From: an uncultured Candidatus Melainabacteria bacterium
GTDB taxonomy: Bacteria; Cyanobacteriota; Vampirovibrionia; Gastranaerophilales; Gastranaerophilaceae
DNA length: 15,313 bases
Assembly: GCA_934757255.1 (NCBI GenBank)
Contig: CAKVLL010000040.1
Span: 1-15,313 of the forward strand
Reading direction: 5' to 3'
The notes below the pieces were generated by a model that made no database searches, had not been told where the DNA came from, and was given only the letters and a program-made list of their open reading frames with translations. The position numbers and the translations under genes are program-made. Positions 1 to 6,476 of the stretch are shown in pieces. Each line of letters starts with the position of its first letter. Position 1 is the stretch's first letter.

Positions 1-41
1 TTGTTGTGAATAATAATATTGTTTTTTTTTGAATCATTTTA

Positions 42-78
42 CCCCTCACCCTTTCCCTCTCCCACAAGGGGCGAGGGG
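42..78. repeat. Palindromic dispersed-type repeat in the 5' intergenic region
   Basis: CCCCTC at 42-47 is complementary to GAGGGG at 73-78, and the inner bases CCCTT and AAGGG extend the stem around a pyrimidine-rich loop. This C-rich then G-rich block stands out sharply against very AT-rich flanks. Intergenic blocks of this kind (CCCTCTCCC...AAGGGG) are common dispersed repeats in many bacterial genomes. Only one copy lies in this window, so the repeat status is inferred. I see no gene in 1-227. There is no long T-run after the stem, so a terminator is not supported. Confidence 0.45.
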
Positions 79-227
79 ATGCGCTTACGATGTTTACTAA
101 TTTTAACGGTAGTCCCCACCTACGTTTTGAAATATTGTTTATTTGCATATTGTAACATGAAGACGAAATATATAAAAAGACAAGTTTTATGATAAGCTGT
201 ATATATACTGAACAAAGGAGTCTTAAT

Positions 228-740
228 TTGAATTTTAATAGAAAATTAAATCTTAAAGAAAGCATATTTGCTATAATCTTTGTATTTTTATTTATTTCTT
301 TTGTAGTTTCTCCTATTTGGACATATGGCGAACCTGATAAAAATTTACTAATTTTGATATCACTAATAGGTTTTTTATTTGTAATATCAAACTTGTTTTT
401 TGATTTTTCAGAAGACCTAGTCTTCAACTTGCCAGAAAATTATTCAGAACTAAAACAAAAATATGGCAAACCTCTAAAAACAATTCATCCAGTTACTTAT
501 ACAATAGGAAGAAAAAATTTTAGAAGAATGAAAATGTTTTCTAATTTAGATATTTATACTAATTTTATTATTATAAGCTTATTTAATGGTGCTATTTTAA
601 TTGATAAAAAAGAATCCATAAGTATTGATGAATATGGTTTTTTTGGAGCAGTAATGACGGTATATTACAAAACAAGCAAACTAAAATTTGGCTTATCGGT
701 GTTTCAATATAATTCAATTAAAAAATATTTACAATTATAA
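228..740 (+). CDS. Small two-helix membrane protein with a possible PH-like C-terminal domain, unknown function
   Basis: The reading frame is open from an ATG at 189, but that ATG has no ribosome binding site. The in-frame TTG at 228 is preceded by AAAGGAG (214-220) with a 7-nt spacer, so I place the start there, giving 170 residues. Numbering from the TTG, residues ~12-31 and ~39-58 are two strongly hydrophobic helices separated by a short loop (Y-G-E-P-D-K). The rest (~60-170) is a soluble domain rich in alternating beta-type hydrophobic strands, ending in S-V-F-Q-Y-N-S-I-K-K-Y-L. A two-helix anchor followed by a beta-rich domain and a final helix fits bacterial membrane-tethered PH-like domains, but I recognise no specific family and that fold is only an inference. 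The gene stands alone on the plus strand. Confidence 0.7.
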   Translation: MNFNRKLNLKESIFAIIFVFLFISFVVSPIWTYGEPDKNLLILISLIGFLFVISNLFFDFSEDLVFNLPENYSELKQKYGKPLKTIHPVTYTIGRKNFRRMKMFSNLDIYTNFIIISLFNGAILIDKKESISIDEYGFFGAVMTVYYKTSKLKFGLSVFQYNSIKKYLQL

Positions 741-789
741 AAATTGAGAAAAATTTTTAATAAGCTTGATTTCTCGGTGCTAACCGCAC

Positions 790-835
790 CTCAAAATGAC
801 GCTAAGTCGGTCGTTTCACGCTACGTCATTCTGAG
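790..835. repeat. Imperfect palindrome, probable dispersed intergenic repeat
   Basis: CTCAAAATGACG (790-801) and CGTCATTCTGAG (824-835) pair at 11 of 12 positions around a 22-nt loop. The following sequence, about 836-860 (TTTCGAAGAATCC), looks like part of the same element. Sequences of the type CGTCATTCTGAG...GAAGAATCC are familiar short intergenic repeats in many genomes. No second copy is in the window. The stretch 741-906 holds no gene. A role in terminating the upstream gene is possible, but there is no T-tract. Confidence 0.45.
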
Positions 836-906
836 AAACTATGTTTCGAAGAATCCAGTCTGTTATTAACTATTATTTTTAGTCTGTACAATATAAATTT
901 TACTAG

Positions 907-988
907 AATTCTCTTTTTATGCTAAAATAATTAACGAGTTTAGGAGATTAGAGTATGGGATTAACATTAGTAGAAAAGATTATTTCAG
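907..988 (+). repeat. 82-bp exact direct repeat, copy 1 (duplicate of the leuC promoter, RBS and first codons)
   Basis: Positions 907-988 are identical base for base to 1312-1393, an offset of 405. The repeat carries an extended -10 element (TG-C-TAAAAT, 920-928), the ribosome binding site TAGGAG, the leuC start codon and its first 11 codons. Identity breaks abruptly at 989, where the second copy continues into leuC and this copy runs into the GTAG palindromes. Upstream of 907 the two copies are only loosely similar. Eighty-two bases is far too long for a normal transposon target-site duplication. A tandem segmental duplication, an element that carries its own copy of the target, or an assembly artefact are all possible. 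Confidence 0.93.
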
Positions 989-1017
989 TAGTAGGTCGTG
1001 TTCAACATTTTCATTGA
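955..1017 (+). pseudogene. Truncated 5' fragment of leuC (20-codon remnant)
   Basis: This reads ATG plus the first codons of leuC (M-G-L-T-L-V-E-K-I-I-S) exactly as at 1360. It then leaves homology at 989, runs through the palindromic element and stops at TGA 1015-1017. The promoter and ribosome binding site are intact, so a 20-residue peptide could be translated. It lacks all catalytic parts of the enzyme, and the intact gene lies 405 bp downstream, so it is most simply a leftover of a duplication or insertion. A short translated leader with an attenuation-like role cannot be excluded, but nothing in the sequence supports it. Confidence 0.75.
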
Positions 1018-1074
1018 ACACGACAAAAATCCTTCATTTGTCGTGTTGGATGAGAATAGTCCAACACAACCTAC
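991..1074. repeat. Pair of inverted GTAG palindromes, REP/BIME-like element
   Basis: The element begins GTAG (991-994), followed by a perfect 11-bp stem: GTCGTGTTCAA (995-1005) pairs with TTGAACACGAC (1014-1024) across an 8-nt loop. After a 15-nt linker comes a second stem, GTCGTGTTGGA (1040-1050) with TCCAACACAAC (1060-1070), which has one mismatch. It closes with CTAC (1071-1074), the complement of GTAG. The two halves are therefore inverted copies, each starting with GTAG. This is the layout of bacterial interspersed mosaic elements built from REP units, which REP-associated tyrosine transposases of the IS200/IS605 superfamily (RAYTs) are known to mobilise. No transposase lies in this window. 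Confidence 0.7.
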
Positions 1075-1108
1075 CTTTCTTGTATAATGAATTTGTAGGT
1101 ATAGAATA

Positions 1109-1273
1109 ATGAGTGATATTTCAGCAAAAATATTAAAACTTGGGAATCGAGCAATAAAAAAAGCTCAAAAAAACAATAGAGAAAAGGGAATTCCTAATGT
1201 CTATTGTATTAATGGCAAAATAGTCTTTGAATTACCTAATGGCGAGATAACAACCCAATATAATTTTTCCTAA
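1109..1273 (+). CDS. Small 54-residue protein, unknown function
   Basis: The frame ATG 1109 to TAA 1271-1273 encodes 54 residues. It starts with a lysine-rich helix-like segment (residues 6-26, with K-K-A-Q-K-N-N-R) and ends in a compact beta-type segment, I-P-N-V-Y-C-I-N-G-K-I-V-F-E-L-P-N-G-E-I (28-47). The alternating N-G and P-N-G turns look like a real beta hairpin rather than chance translation, and I have an impression of similar small hypothetical proteins in other bacteria, without a name for them. A TATAAT box lies at 1083-1088, 20 bases before the start; the ribosome binding site is weak. The gene lies entirely between the two 82-bp repeats, so it appears to have arrived with, or been duplicated around, the palindromic element. 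A small helix-plus-hairpin protein could be an antitoxin or a DNA-binding partner, but no partner gene is present, so function is unknown. Confidence 0.55.
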   Translation: MSDISAKILKLGNRAIKKAQKNNREKGIPNVYCINGKIVFELPNGEITTQYNFS

Positions 1274-1311
1274 ATATATTTTTGATATCCTCATTTGTTT
1301 ACATTACTCTA

Positions 1312-1393
1312 AATTCTCTTTTTATGCTAAAATAATTAACGAGTTTAGGAGATTAGAGTATGGGATTAACATTAGTAGAAAAGATTATTTCAG
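1312..1393 (+). repeat. 82-bp exact direct repeat, copy 2 (functional leuC 5' end)
   Basis: This copy is identical to 907-988 and is the one in frame with the full leuC gene. It provides the extended -10 element, the ribosome binding site and the start codon. The unique DNA between the copies (989-1311, 323 bp) holds the GTAG palindromes and the 54-codon gene. Confidence 0.93.
1325..1351 (+). promoter_or_regulatory. leuC extended -10 promoter element and ribosome binding site
   Basis: TG-C-TAAAAT at 1325-1333 matches an extended -10 box. No good -35 hexamer sits 16-18 bases upstream, which extended -10 promoters tolerate. TAGGAG at 1346-1351 is a ribosome binding site with an 8-nt spacer to ATG 1360. 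The same elements are duplicated in the upstream repeat (920-928 and 941-946). Confidence 0.55.
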
Positions 1394-2601
1394 AACACGC
1401 AGGTAAGCAAGTGCATGCAGGTGAGCTTGTTATTTCTAAGGTAGATGTTTCTGCCGTTCAAGACGGAACTGGACCTTTAACGGTTCAAGAATTTAAAAAG
1501 CTTGGTAAATCTAAACTAAATAATCCCGAGAGAACTATATTATTCATAGACCACGCTTCACCAAGTCCGAGAAAAGAGCTTTCTAACACACACATGGTGC
1601 TTAGAGAATTCCATAAAGAATATGGTGCTGTACTTTCAGACGTTGGGGCAGGCGTTTGCCACCAAAGATTAATTGAAACCTTCGTAAACCCCGGTGAAGT
1701 TTTAGTTGGTGCGGATTCTCACACTTGTACATCAGGTGCGTTGGGTGCGTTTGCAACTGGCATGGGTTCTACTGATATTGCAGTCGCGATGGCTCTTGGC
1801 AAAACTTGGTTAAAAGTTCCTGCAACATTTAAAATCGTTGTAACAGGAAAATTCAAAGAAGGTATCTGTTCAAAAGACTTGATGCTTCATCTCATCGGCA
1901 TGATTGGCGCAGACGGGGCAACTTATAAAGCATTGGAATTTACAGGTGACACGATTGACAATATGACAATGTCAGAAAGATTTACGCTTGCGAATATGGC
2001 AGTAGAAGCAGGAGCAAAATGTGGTTTGTTTATCGCAGACGATAAAACAAAAGCATTTTTGAAGGAACGCGGACGTGAAGATAAATTTAGACAAATATTA
2101 CCTGATTCAGACGCCGTTTATGAAAGAGTTATTAATATTAACGCTGAAGATGTACCGCATACGGTTTCTTGTCCTCACACAGTTGACAACACAAAACGCG
2201 TAGAAGAATTAAAAGACGTTAAAGTTAATCAAGTTTATGTAGGAACTTGTACTAACGGCAGAATTGAGGATTTGAGAATTGTTGCCAATATTTTGAAAGG
2301 CAAAACCGTTTATCCTGATGTTAGAATGTTAATTTCTCCGGCTTCAAAAGATGTGTTTAAACAAGCTTTAAAAGAAGGTTTAATTGATATTTTTGTAGAA
2401 GCAAACGCAGCTATTTTAGCTCCTGGGTGCGGACCTTGTGTCGGTGTTCATGCCGGAATTTTAGGCGACGGTGAAGTTTGTTTGGCAACTCAAAACAGAA
2501 ATTTCCAAGGCAGAATGGGTAATACAAAAGGATTTATCTATTTGGCATCACCTTATGTAGCAGCATATACTGCTTTAAGAGGTTATATTTCAGCAGAATA
2601 G
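1360..2601 (+). CDS. leuC: 3-isopropylmalate dehydratase large subunit (LeuC, aconitase superfamily)
   Basis: With LeuD, this enzyme isomerises 2-isopropylmalate to 3-isopropylmalate in cytosolic leucine biosynthesis, using a [4Fe-4S] cluster. The 413-residue protein shows the aconitase-superfamily signatures: H-A-S-P-S-P near 65-70, G-A-D-S-H-T near 117-122, and cluster ligands Cys297 (G-T-C-T-N-G-R), Cys357 and Cys360 (G-C-G-P-C). The C-terminal N-R-N-F-Q-G-R-M-G motif is at 379-387. The length matches the shorter LeuC2/homoaconitase-like type (about 415-430) rather than the ~466-residue E. coli type. The ATG has a good TAGGAG site. No small subunit (LeuD) follows: a terminator comes immediately after the stop, so LeuD must be encoded elsewhere. 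Homoaconitase or methylmalate isomerase activity cannot be excluded from sequence alone. The promoter region and first 11 codons are duplicated upstream. Confidence 0.92.
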   Translation: MGLTLVEKIISEHAGKQVHAGELVISKVDVSAVQDGTGPLTVQEFKKLGKSKLNNPERTILFIDHASPSPRKELSNTHMVLREFHKEYGAVLSDVGAGVCHQRLIETFVNPGEVLVGADSHTCTSGALGAFATGMGSTDIAVAMALGKTWLKVPATFKIVVTGKFKEGICSKDLMLHLIGMIGADGATYKALEFTGDTIDNMTMSERFTLANMAVEAGAKCGLFIADDKTKAFLKERGREDKFRQILPDSDAVYERVININAEDVPHTVSCPHTVDNTKRVEELKDVKVNQVYVGTCTNGRIEDLRIVANILKGKTVYPDVRMLISPASKDVFKQALKEGLIDIFVEANAAILAPGCGPCVGVHAGILGDGEVCLATQNRNFQGRMGNTKGFIYLASPYVAAYTALRGYISAE

Positions 2602-2619
2602 AATTATATTTTATTAATT

Positions 2620-2654
2620 AAAAGACGTGTTAATTAAATTTTAATGCGTCTTTT
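2620..2654. terminator. Bidirectional terminator between leuC and the convergent kinase gene
   Basis: AAAAGACG (2620-2627) pairs with CGTCTTTT (2647-2654). An inner TTAA/TTAA pair continues the stem across a small TG/TG internal loop. The stem ends in T-runs on both strands and lies between the stop of leuC (2601) and the stop of the minus-strand gene (2670). Confidence 0.7.
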
Positions 2655-2669
2655 ATTACGATAAAAAAT

Positions 2670-3941
2670 TTAAAACGGAATTTCCACTATAAAAGTAGAC
2701 CCATTGTTAACTTCACTTATTAATGAAATTTTACCACCATGAAGTTCTACTAACTCTTTTGTTATTGTTAACCCTAAACCTGTTGAACTTTCTTTTTTAG
2801 TATATGCACTATCCAATTGAACAAATTTTGCAAAAATTTTGCCATGGTATTTTTTGTCAATTCCAATTCCGTTATCATGTACTAAAATTCTAAAATTCTC
2901 ATCATCACAATTTACTGAAATTTCAACCACGTCATCTTCTGGAGAATATTTTATTGCATTACTTACAAGGTTGTATAAAATCTGCTGAATTTTTTGATAA
3001 TCCGCAAAAACTTCAAAATCTACATCCATGTTTTTTACGAGTTTAATGTTCTTTTTTTGAGCAAGCGGAGAAAGAATATTAGCAACTTCATCAACCGCTC
3101 GTGATATCCAAAAAGCACTTTTTACAATTTTCATTGCATTAGCTTCAATCTTTGACATATCCAAAACTTCATTAATCATGCCTAAAAGATGTGTCGCAGA
3201 AACTTTGATATCATTGACGTATTCTTCTTGCTTCGAGTTTAAATTTCCGTACAATTGAGTTCCAAGAATATCTGAAAATCCTAAAATCGAATTCAGTGGT
3301 GTTCTCAACTCATGTGAAATATTTGCTAAAAACTCGTTTTTAACTTTATCAGCTTCAAGAATTTTTTCATTCTGTTCTTTTATGGTTTTATATGCATTAT
3401 TCTTTTCTACAATCCCATCCTTTAAAGCTTTTAATTGAATTCTGAACACGTTTGAAAGTTCAACATCTTTTAATAAATAAGATAAAATAGAAGCAATCGC
3501 ATCTAAAGCATCTAGATCCTCTTGTTTATAAAACGCTCGTTCTCGCTTAGAAAGAACAATTATCCCAAATACAGTAGATTTAATAAAAATTTTAGACACT
3601 AAATATGATTTTTGAGAAACACCTGATAATTCTATAGTTTCTACCAAATCACTAGTTTCATCTAAAATTATACCTTGTTTTTGAAATATAAAATTACGTA
3701 AATCAGGAGCCATTTTAAATATGGAATCAACGTTATAATTTGAGTGTTTTTTATAAGCCTGCTTTAGTTGTAAACTTTCAGGATTCGCATAGTAAATATA
3801 CGCTTCATCAAAAACTAGAATTTTTTCTAAATTTCTAAACAAAGCATTTGAATCATTTAAATCAATAGCAAATAATGATGGTATTATTTTTAAAATTTTT
3901 TCCGACGTTAACAAAGCCATAACACTAGGTAATATTAGCAT
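2670..3941 (-). CDS. Soluble sensor histidine kinase with a GAF-like N-terminal region
   Basis: This 423-residue protein is a two-component sensor kinase. The phospho-accepting His210 sits in the H-box F-L-A-N-I-S-H-E-L-R-T-P (204-215). The ATP-binding domain has an N-box with Asn324 and Asn328 (L-V-S-N-A-I-K-Y), a G1 box D-N-G-I-G-I-D (356-362) and a G2 box G-L-G-L (388-391). Residues ~165-200 look like a helical linker. The first ~160 residues have the mixed hydrophobic pattern of a GAF-type sensor domain, with a final strand-helix K-S-T-V-F-G-I-I-V-L...E-D-L-D-A-L-D-A-I-A. No transmembrane segment or signal peptide is seen, so it should act in the cytosol. No response regulator is adjacent, making it an orphan kinase whose signal is unknown. 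The start is uncertain: M1 and M8 are both possible and neither has a clear ribosome binding site. Confidence 0.92.
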   Translation of the reverse strand: MLILPSVMALLTSEKILKIIPSLFAIDLNDSNALFRNLEKILVFDEAYIYYANPESLQLKQAYKKHSNYNVDSIFKMAPDLRNFIFQKQGIILDETSDLVETIELSGVSQKSYLVSKIFIKSTVFGIIVLSKRERAFYKQEDLDALDAIASILSYLLKDVELSNVFRIQLKALKDGIVEKNNAYKTIKEQNEKILEADKVKNEFLANISHELRTPLNSILGFSDILGTQLYGNLNSKQEEYVNDIKVSATHLLGMINEVLDMSKIEANAMKIVKSAFWISRAVDEVANILSPLAQKKNIKLVKNMDVDFEVFADYQKIQQILYNLVSNAIKYSPEDDVVEISVNCDDENFRILVHDNGIGIDKKYHGKIFAKFVQLDSAYTKKESSTGLGLTITKELVELHGGKISLISEVNNGSTFIVEIPF

Positions 3942-4069
3942 AAAAAATCTTTTATGTAAAAATCACAAAATATTTATAAACAATTGTAACAAATTTTTCA
4001 TGCACTAGCAAAATTTTTTTTGCTTTGTTTTAAGATAAATGTGTAGACAGTAAATTTAGATTGGAAACT

Positions 4070-6148
4070 ATGATGAACATTCATACAACGCAAAATCTAA
4101 TCTCCAAAGCGAGAAAACAATCAACCGACAATGTTACTATCCCTGAGATTAGATTAAATTATTCAGAACAAATGCGAAAGCAAAATCTTTTAGACCAGCC
4201 TGACTCGTTTAAGGGCGAAGTGTCATTTAAGGGTAAAAAAGGACCTACTGTAAAAGATGCAAAGAAAATTTTAAACACAACAAAAAAAATGGTTGGCGAT
4301 GTAGCAAAAGAAAGCCAACCCAAGAGGATAAAAGGGGACGGTTTGAATGACAGTCCTCTTTTTAGTAAAATATTAAACTTTGCGAATAACGAAATATTGG
4401 CAACAGCGTCTATTGCAGCTATTGCGTGTACTTTACGTGCAATGACGATTGGTGCTTTGCCAGCAAAAGATGAAAACACAAAAATAAATAACAAATATGC
4501 TATTGGACACACATTAGCATCGGGTACAGTTGGATTTTTTACAGCTTTTATTTTGACAGCACCTTTTAAAGGTGGGGCTGACTATGTAAGAAAGCGTTTA
4601 TGGAAAAATATGAGTGAAAGAACTTTAAAGCGTTTCCATCCTCAATTAGACCTTAAATCCATAAGTGTCAATGGTAAGAGATTAGATGTTAAAAAATGGA
4701 AAAATATTGATGGTAAAGAATTTAGCCAAGAAATCAAAAATTGCTCATATTTGCCTGAATTCAAACAAATAGGTGAAGCTTCAGAACAAACATTTAAAAA
4801 TATTTTAAAAGTAGATGCAGACTGGGCTTCTCAAAAAGGTAAATCATTTAATGATGTTGTATTAAAGGATGGTTCAAAACTATATGACAAAATTGATATG
4901 TCAAGATTAGGTGTTGTTGTAAAAGAAGGTGAATTCAATGATGCTCAGATTCTTTTGAAAGATATAGACAAATCTTATCTTGAAAATTTAATCAAGGATT
5001 CTAAGGATTCTAACTGGGGTAAGTTAGATATTAAATCTGTTTATAATGACAAAGGTGAAGTTATAGATTTTAGACAATGGAAAGATATTGATGGAAAAGA
5101 ATGGAAATTAGACTTAGATGAAACATTTGTAGCGTCGCCTTATGAAACATTTGCAGATTATAGACCTCGTATTTCAGGTGCTAAAAGATTTGATCCGAAA
5201 GAAAAAATTTATAAATTCAGAACATATCAAAATAATGGTGTAAATGATAAATTAGGTACTGAAATTACTGATAAAATGCATGAACAAGATGCTAACAATG
5301 AAGTATTGTTTAAATTCTTGACTTATTTCCCTGATTTAGCATTTAGAGTTCCTATTGCAATGACAACCGTTGCATTAATCCCATGGATATTGAAAAACTG
5401 CCTAGGCATTGAAAAGAAAAAGGTAGTAGAACAAAAACCTGAAGTTCAAAAGACTTTGAATGAAAATAGTAAGAATAAAGAAAATAATGGCAATAAAGAA
5501 GTTGGAAATGTTTCATTTAAAGGTGGTAAAAAAGAGCCGAATTGGTTTATTAAAAAATTGGGTGAATATTATGGAAAACCTCTGATGGAACAAGAATGGT
5601 TATCTAAATTGACCAATTATCTAACAAAACTTCCCGGCAGAACAAGCCAACACATGTCTGTATTAGGCTCTCTTATTACTAGTGGTATGTATGTTCAACA
5701 AACATTAACAAAGAAAGAATTAGATCCAGACAAACGTAGAACATTAGCCGTAAACCAAACCTTAGGCTTTATTATTCCAACAATAGCAGCTTATGGAGTT
5801 AATTCCAAAATGAATGATTGGATAAAGAAAAAAGAATATAGATTTACAGGCAGACAACAACATAATATTGATATTGCAAAGCTTGAAGGAAATTTAGAAA
5901 AAGCAAAAGAGATTGAAAAAGCCTTGGGCACAAAGAAAAATGGTGTAAGAATATTAGCTGACCTTATGACATTTACTTTAATTTATAGATATGTAGTTCC
6001 AGTTCTTATTACACCAATAGCAAATAAGATTGGTGATAAAATTAATGCAAGAAAGGCTGAAAAGAGAAGATTAGCGCAAGAACAACAAAATCAGAAGGCG
6101 CAAGAAATAAAAATGCCCGAACCAAAAGAGTTGCAAAAAGCAGTATAA
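4070..6148 (+). CDS. Large multi-pass membrane protein with internal repeat and SFKG motifs, unknown function
   Basis: I chose ATG 4070 (692 residues); ATG 4073 is equally plausible, being 5 nt from GGAAA (4063-4067), and a TTG at 4061 has no ribosome binding site. Numbering from 4070, the N-terminus is polar with the motif E-V-S-F-K-G-K-K-G near 50-58. Hydrophobic segments follow at ~110-131 and ~146-165. A lysine-rich soluble middle contains a repeated unit, near 194-218 and near 318-344, with a shared core K/R-x-W-K-N/D-I-D-G-K-E-F/W. A further hydrophobic segment lies at ~423-446, then a disordered Lys/Asn/Glu linker, a second V-S-F-K-G-G-K-K motif near 481-488, three more hydrophobic segments (~528-546, ~559-577, ~628-652) and a charged Gln/Lys-rich tail. 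I recognise no family. Repeated SFKG-type motifs are something I associate with Gastranaerophilales proteins. The gene is monocistronic with its own strong terminator. Confidence 0.8.
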   Translation: MMNIHTTQNLISKARKQSTDNVTIPEIRLNYSEQMRKQNLLDQPDSFKGEVSFKGKKGPTVKDAKKILNTTKKMVGDVAKESQPKRIKGDGLNDSPLFSKILNFANNEILATASIAAIACTLRAMTIGALPAKDENTKINNKYAIGHTLASGTVGFFTAFILTAPFKGGADYVRKRLWKNMSERTLKRFHPQLDLKSISVNGKRLDVKKWKNIDGKEFSQEIKNCSYLPEFKQIGEASEQTFKNILKVDADWASQKGKSFNDVVLKDGSKLYDKIDMSRLGVVVKEGEFNDAQILLKDIDKSYLENLIKDSKDSNWGKLDIKSVYNDKGEVIDFRQWKDIDGKEWKLDLDETFVASPYETFADYRPRISGAKRFDPKEKIYKFRTYQNNGVNDKLGTEITDKMHEQDANNEVLFKFLTYFPDLAFRVPIAMTTVALIPWILKNCLGIEKKKVVEQKPEVQKTLNENSKNKENNGNKEVGNVSFKGGKKEPNWFIKKLGEYYGKPLMEQEWLSKLTNYLTKLPGRTSQHMSVLGSLITSGMYVQQTLTKKELDPDKRRTLAVNQTLGFIIPTIAAYGVNSKMNDWIKKKEYRFTGRQQHNIDIAKLEGNLEKAKEIEKALGTKKNGVRILADLMTFTLIYRYVVPVLITPIANKIGDKINARKAEKRRLAQEQQNQKAQEIKMPEPKELQKAV

Positions 6149-6168
6149 TGCAAACCTAATGTGTACAA

Positions 6169-6204
6169 AAATAACTGCACTTATTCAAGTGCAGTTATTT
6201 TTTT
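6169..6204. terminator. Strong bidirectional hairpin terminator
   Basis: AAATAACTGCACTT (6169-6182) pairs perfectly with AAGTGCAGTTATTT (6187-6200) across a 4-nt loop, followed by more T residues to 6204. It ends the plus-strand membrane protein gene. Read on the other strand it also ends the peptide-modification cassette, whose last stop codon (6195-6197) lies inside the stem. Confidence 0.9.
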
Positions 6205-6476
6205 ATTAAAAATCCATTCTCAATTAATTCATTGAGAATATTTTCTATCGCATTAAAAATTTCGTTATAAGAGAAATCATTCATAATATCTTTAACTTCA
6301 TTTATAATTTCATTTATAGACTTTTTTCCATCTATTCTTGAAATTATTAAATAAGTAGCATAATTCCCAACCCAAATTTCATCATTGTTTAAGTTTAGTA
6401 AATAGAATGCTTCAATATTATATTCCATACGTTTTAAAACATAAGGTGCTAATTGTAAAATTGTTTTTTTATTCAT
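6195..6476 (-). CDS. PqqD-like peptide-binding protein (RiPP recognition element)
   Basis: This 93-residue protein has the layout of PqqD-family RiPP recognition elements. There are two or three beta strands at the start (through E-A-F-Y-L-L-N-L and E-I-W-V-G), then an I-D-G-K-K-S-I-N-E-I-I-N-E-V segment (48-61) matching the usual "D-G-x-x-S/T-x-x-E-I" helix, and a final helix-turn ending in N-E-L-I-E-N-G-F-L-I. Known members bind the leader of a precursor peptide and present it to a radical SAM enzyme. Its ATG overlaps the end of the upstream radical SAM gene by 8 nt, indicating translational coupling. No other domain is present. Family membership is inferred from pattern and context, since these proteins diverge strongly; the context makes it convincing. 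Confidence 0.78.
   Translation of the reverse strand: MNKKTILQLAPYVLKRMEYNIEAFYLLNLNNDEIWVGNYATYLIISRIDGKKSINEIINEVKDIMNDFSYNEIFNAIENILNELIENGFLIKK

Noticed and set aside
991..1074. tRNA-like or riboswitch cloverleaf before the small gene
   Set aside because: The two hairpins look like a cloverleaf at first, but they are inverted repeats of each other with GTAG ends and have no anticodon arm, T-loop or CCA-type end.
907..1393. CRISPR or tandem satellite array
   Set aside because: There are only two copies of an 82-bp unit, one of which is the functional leuC start; there is no regular array of spacers.
4007..4024. AGCAAAA...TTTTGCT hairpin before the large membrane protein gene
   Set aside because: It is a short AT-rich palindrome with no gene ending upstream on that strand; it is too weak to call a terminator or operator.
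4159..4512. 117-aa minus-strand reading frame
   Set aside because: It lies antisense within the large membrane protein gene, has no ribosome binding site, and has a composition explained by the complementary strand.
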